Source: PALSA-1353 sp050014015
GTDB lineage: Bacteria; Planctomycetota; Phycisphaerae; Tepidisphaerales; Tepidisphaeraceae
NCBI GenBank assembly: GCA_050014015.1
Contig: JBEKEC010000006.1
Span: forward strand, 1 to 64,000
Reading direction: 5' to 3'
Length of the DNA stretch: 64,000 nucleotides
Positions 61,573 to 64,000 of the stretch are shown in pieces (the first letter of the stretch is position 1; every line of letters starts with the position of its first letter). The position numbers were made by a program, and so were the translations under genes. The notes beneath the pieces were generated by a model. It was not told the origin of the DNA. It saw only the letters and a list, made by a program, of their open reading frames with translations, and searched no databases.

Positions 61573-62589
61573 TCAAGTCGCGGCGGGGGAAATCTTCGCC
61601 AGAGTCTTAATCATTTCACAACTCACCAGGCCATGAACGTGCTCGAACGACCCGGGCAGTTTCAACCCCGCTGCCCGCGCGTGCCCGCCGCCGCCGAACT
61701 GCTCGGCGAATCGCGCCGCGTCCACCTGACCCTTGCTGCGCAGGCTCACGCGGATCGCCGAGCCGTCCGGCGGTTCGATCATCAGGATCGACACCTCGAC
61801 CGAGCGAATTTGCAGCGGCACGTTGATCAGGTTCTCCGTGTCCGACAACCCGGCGCCCGTCCGCTCGAAATCGCTGTTTCGCACCGACATGACCGCCAAC
61901 CGGCCCCCATCCAAAAGCTCCAACGAATCCTGGGCCCGGGTTTGCAGCGCCAATCGCTCCGCCCGTTCGTTTTGATAAAGATGCTGATACATCTTGTCCG
62001 TATCGACGCCCGCCTCCATCAGGTCGGCCGCCAGACGCAGCGTGGCCGGGCGGGTGTTGCTGAACTGGAACCAGCCGGTGTCGCTGGCAATCGCCAGGAA
62101 CAGCGCCGTGGCGATCGGCAGATCGATGGGAACATTCCATTCTGCCAGCAGTTCGGCGGCGATTTCACCGGCGGCGGCGGCATCGGTTTCGACCAGCTTC
62201 ACGTCCGCCCAGTCTTCCTGCGTCAGATGGTGATCCAGCACGAGCCGCGGCTTTTTCCAGCCGTCGAGCCGGTCGCGCAATCCCGGCAATTGCGACCACG
62301 TCCCCGTGTCCACCACCAGCAGCGCATCGTACTGCTCCGGCGAAAAGTCCCTTGGCCAGCCGCCATCCACTTCGTCATAGCCGATCGCGTTTTCCTTCAG
62401 CACGAAGGCGTATTTCGCCGGCAGCCGGCTGAAAAGCAGGACCCGGCTGTCGATCTGCCGCCGACGCAATCCCAGCGCCATCGCCGCCGCCGTCCCCAGT
62501 GCATCCCCGTCCGGACGAACGTGCGTCGTGACCAGCACGCGCCGGCAGGCAGAAAGTGAATCGAGCATCCGCCGTTGGGATTCGTTCAT
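61573..62589 (-). CDS. nrnA: DHH phosphoesterase, NrnA-like
   Basis: NrnA degrades short RNAs and pAp. This 338-residue protein has the DHH metal motifs VTTHVRPDGDALGTA, LLVVDTG and LVLDHHLTQ, and the C-terminal DHHA1 motif FGGGGHARAAGLKLPG. Its ATG overlaps the PDZ gene stop by 4 nt. Confidence 0.93.
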   Translation of the reverse strand: MNESQRRMLDSLSACRRVLVTTHVRPDGDALGTAAAMALGLRRRQIDSRVLLFSRLPAKYAFVLKENAIGYDEVDGGWPRDFSPEQYDALLVVDTGTWSQLPGLRDRLDGWKKPRLVLDHHLTQEDWADVKLVETDAAAAGEIAAELLAEWNVPIDLPIATALFLAIASDTGWFQFSNTRPATLRLAADLMEAGVDTDKMYQHLYQNERAERLALQTRAQDSLELLDGGRLAVMSVRNSDFERTGAGLSDTENLINVPLQIRSVEVSILMIEPPDGSAIRVSLRSKGQVDAARFAEQFGGGGHARAAGLKLPGSFEHVHGLVSCEMIKTLAKISPAAT

Positions 62590-63356
62590 GGTCGTGCGTC
62601 GGTTGATGCCTGTGTGGAGCCGGCCCCGGTCGCCGGTTCAAGCACGGAAAATTCCCGGTTCCAATAGTCCTCGGCCATTTGATTGCGGCTTTGATTCCAG
62701 GCGTAAAAGTTGTTCCTGTTCAGTTCGATGGGAAGAAAATCCACGACCACCGCGACGCTGATCGGCCGGCCAAGACGCAGAACTTTCAGATGCAGCACGT
62801 CTCCCGGCCACATGCGCTGCACGACCTGCACAAGCTCGGCGTTGCCGTGCAACTGCACCCCGGGACAGTCAAGGATCTGGACAATAACGTCGTCGCGCTG
62901 AATCACCCGATACGCCGCAAACCCGGGGATTCGCTCGACGGCGACGTCGTCGACGACGATGCCTTCGGCGGATGGGTTGATTGGGACGTCCGTCCAGTGC
63001 AGGCCGAGGAATCCGCCGGGACCCTCCGGGGCCACGCGGTATCTCTCACCGGCGATGAATATCTGCCTGACGGCCTGGCGGAGGGCGGCAATCTGGCCGG
63101 GAAGCAGCGGGCTTTGCGCCAGTGCCGCCGCCCGAAGCGCCGGAAGGTCTTGTTTTTTCAACTCCATCAGTTGGCTCAGCGCCTCCTGCCGGAGCTGCGG
63201 ATTATCGCTGCCGAGCTGAACGATCAGCGATTGCACCCGCGGCGGATTGGCCCGTCCGGCCGACGCCAGCGCCAAAATTAGCGCAACCGCGAACGCCCAC
63301 GGCGCCGCCGTGGGGCCGCTCAACTTTCGGCGATGAGACAAAAACAAATTACTCAC
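62586..63356 (-). CDS. Exported PDZ-domain protein
   Basis: GTG 63356 is chosen because it lies just before the signal peptide (PWAFAVALILALASAGRA); the frame is open upstream but shows no domain. The 256-residue product has a helical segment (SQLMELKKQDLPALRAAALA) and a PDZ-like domain (GGFLGLHWTDVPI, VVDDVAVERIPGFAAYRVIQ, GDVLHLKVLRLGRPISVAVV). Its signal peptide DNA contains the family 8 hairpin. It overlaps nrnA by 4 nt. Confidence 0.7.
   Translation of the reverse strand: MSNLFLSHRRKLSGPTAAPWAFAVALILALASAGRANPPRVQSLIVQLGSDNPQLRQEALSQLMELKKQDLPALRAAALAQSPLLPGQIAALRQAVRQIFIAGERYRVAPEGPGGFLGLHWTDVPINPSAEGIVVDDVAVERIPGFAAYRVIQRDDVIVQILDCPGVQLHGNAELVQVVQRMWPGDVLHLKVLRLGRPISVAVVVDFLPIELNRNNFYAWNQSRNQMAEDYWNREFSVLEPATGAGSTQASTDARP
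63296..63314. repeat. CCCACGG hairpin (family 8), inside a signal-peptide coding region
   Basis: CCCACGG and CCGTGGG with flanks GAACG and GCC match the intergenic copies at 34013 and 37269. On the minus strand it encodes GPTAAPWAF of the PDZ protein. Confidence 0.65.
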
Positions 63357-63361
63357 GAGGA

Positions 63362-64000
63362 TTAACCATCGGCTAATTCGACGAGCCGGTCGTAACTCTT
63401 TTGAATCCAGCCGATCTTTCGTTGCACCATCTGTAGAAACGGCATCCCATCGACCTTTCCGAACGACCCGGTCTGCGCGATCGGGAAAACCGCCTCCGCG
63501 ATCAGCGCCTCGATCATCAAAAACGGAATCGCCCGAATCTCCGCCTGCGAAATCAGCATCACCTCGTCGTATCCGCGCAGGAACCTCTTGAATCGCGATT
63601 CGTCCAGATAATCCGGCCATTTGGAAACGTCGTCGTCCCCCCCGATGATCGAAAACTGCAATGCGCCGTTGGCGACGTCGATGATCCGCGGCAGCAGCCG
63701 CGCGCTGTCATAGTCGATCACCGCCACCACCCGGTTGTCCCGGAACAGCATGTTTCCCGGATGCCAGTCCGCATGCACGATCTGCTTGGGCCAGTTGTCG
63801 ATTCCCAGCGAATTCACTCTTTCCGTGCTCTTCCGATACGCCTCCAGAAGGAACCGCAGCAATTGGATGACGTCGCGGTTTTCCTCGGTGTCCGCGACGC
63901 CCGCCGCGATCGCGCGCAAGCCCGAATCCACCGCCGACGCCGCGTGGTAGCTGCCGCTCGGCGGCTGCCATTCGGATTTGAATTCCTCCAGCAGCTTGTG
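63362..64000 (-). CDS. APH-family phosphotransferase, partial
   Basis: The frame is open to the window edge, so the N-terminus (ATP lobe) is missing; at least 212 residues are visible. The catalytic loop is IVHADWHPGNMLF with Asp and Asn, and the metal motif is VVAVIDYDSARLLP. This is the aminoglycoside/choline kinase fold. The substrate is unknown. It lies six nt upstream of the PDZ gene GTG. Confidence 0.85.
   Translation of the reverse strand, partial: HKLLEEFKSEWQPPSGSYHAASAVDSGLRAIAAGVADTEENRDVIQLLRFLLEAYRKSTERVNSLGIDNWPKQIVHADWHPGNMLFRDNRVVAVIDYDSARLLPRIIDVANGALQFSIIGGDDDVSKWPDYLDESRFKRFLRGYDEVMLISQAEIRAIPFLMIEALIAEAVFPIAQTGSFGKVDGMPFLQMVQRKIGWIQKSYDRLVELADG

Overview
This 64 kb window is one dense, GC-rich bacterial chromosome segment that most likely comes from a Planctomycetota member, perhaps Phycisphaerae-like. 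That placement is an inference. It rests on an N-terminal LExRRLL-type motif with a C-terminal PEP sorting tail on a secreted protease, an H-X9-DG-type pseudopilin, two membrane proteins ending in the zinc ribbon CGYDLRATPDRCPECG, a tiny lysine-rich peptide gene and a hopanoid locus. No rRNA, tRNA or CRISPR array was found.

Layout. 1-2.9 kb (minus): a partial TPR/O-GlcNAc-transferase-like protein and a sedolisin-type protease. 3.2-11.2 kb (plus): a signalling set of a REC-HD-GYP-REC-GGDEF protein, a periplasmic binding protein, a hybrid histidine kinase and a TonB-dependent receptor, the last three in a tight operon. 11.2-23.0 kb: a hopanoid locus with an HpnN-type RND transporter, an HpnO-type aminotransferase, squalene-hopene cyclase, hpnH and hpnG. 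It is interrupted by a beta-barrel protein and by an AAA ATPase/DUF4276 pair that resembles a defence module. 23-34 kb: hemL, remnants of a toxin-antitoxin system and of a transposase, asd, an MNT/HEPN pair, a GT4 glycosyltransferase, a BshB1-like deacetylase, a HAD phosphatase, a CopD-like membrane pair and arfB. 34-45.5 kb: an extremely acidic protein, copA, ferredoxin, gpmI, a 17-residue lysine-rich peptide, parA, a HIT protein, tyrA, ebfC, dnaX and a sugar isomerase. 45.6-49.8 kb: a secreted 1404-residue TPR-CHAT protein. 49.8-57.3 kb (minus): nusA-infB-ylxP-rbfA-HhH protein-hisG-yebC. 57.5-64 kb: an ABC ATPase, a pseudopilin, nrnA, a PDZ protein and a partial APH-like kinase.

Nearly every mid-window gap holds an intergenic inverted repeat built from iterated short words. 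At least eight sequence families share this design, including a perfect 34-bp hairpin (42387-42465) and a perfect 25-bp hairpin (41366-41455). Several genes start or stop inside these repeats.

The strongest candidates for undescribed biology are the receptor/kinase/c-di-GMP module, the ATPase-DUF4276 insertion in the hopanoid locus, the lysine-rich peptide transcript with its near-perfect Shine-Dalgarno and structured tail, and the iterated-word hairpins.
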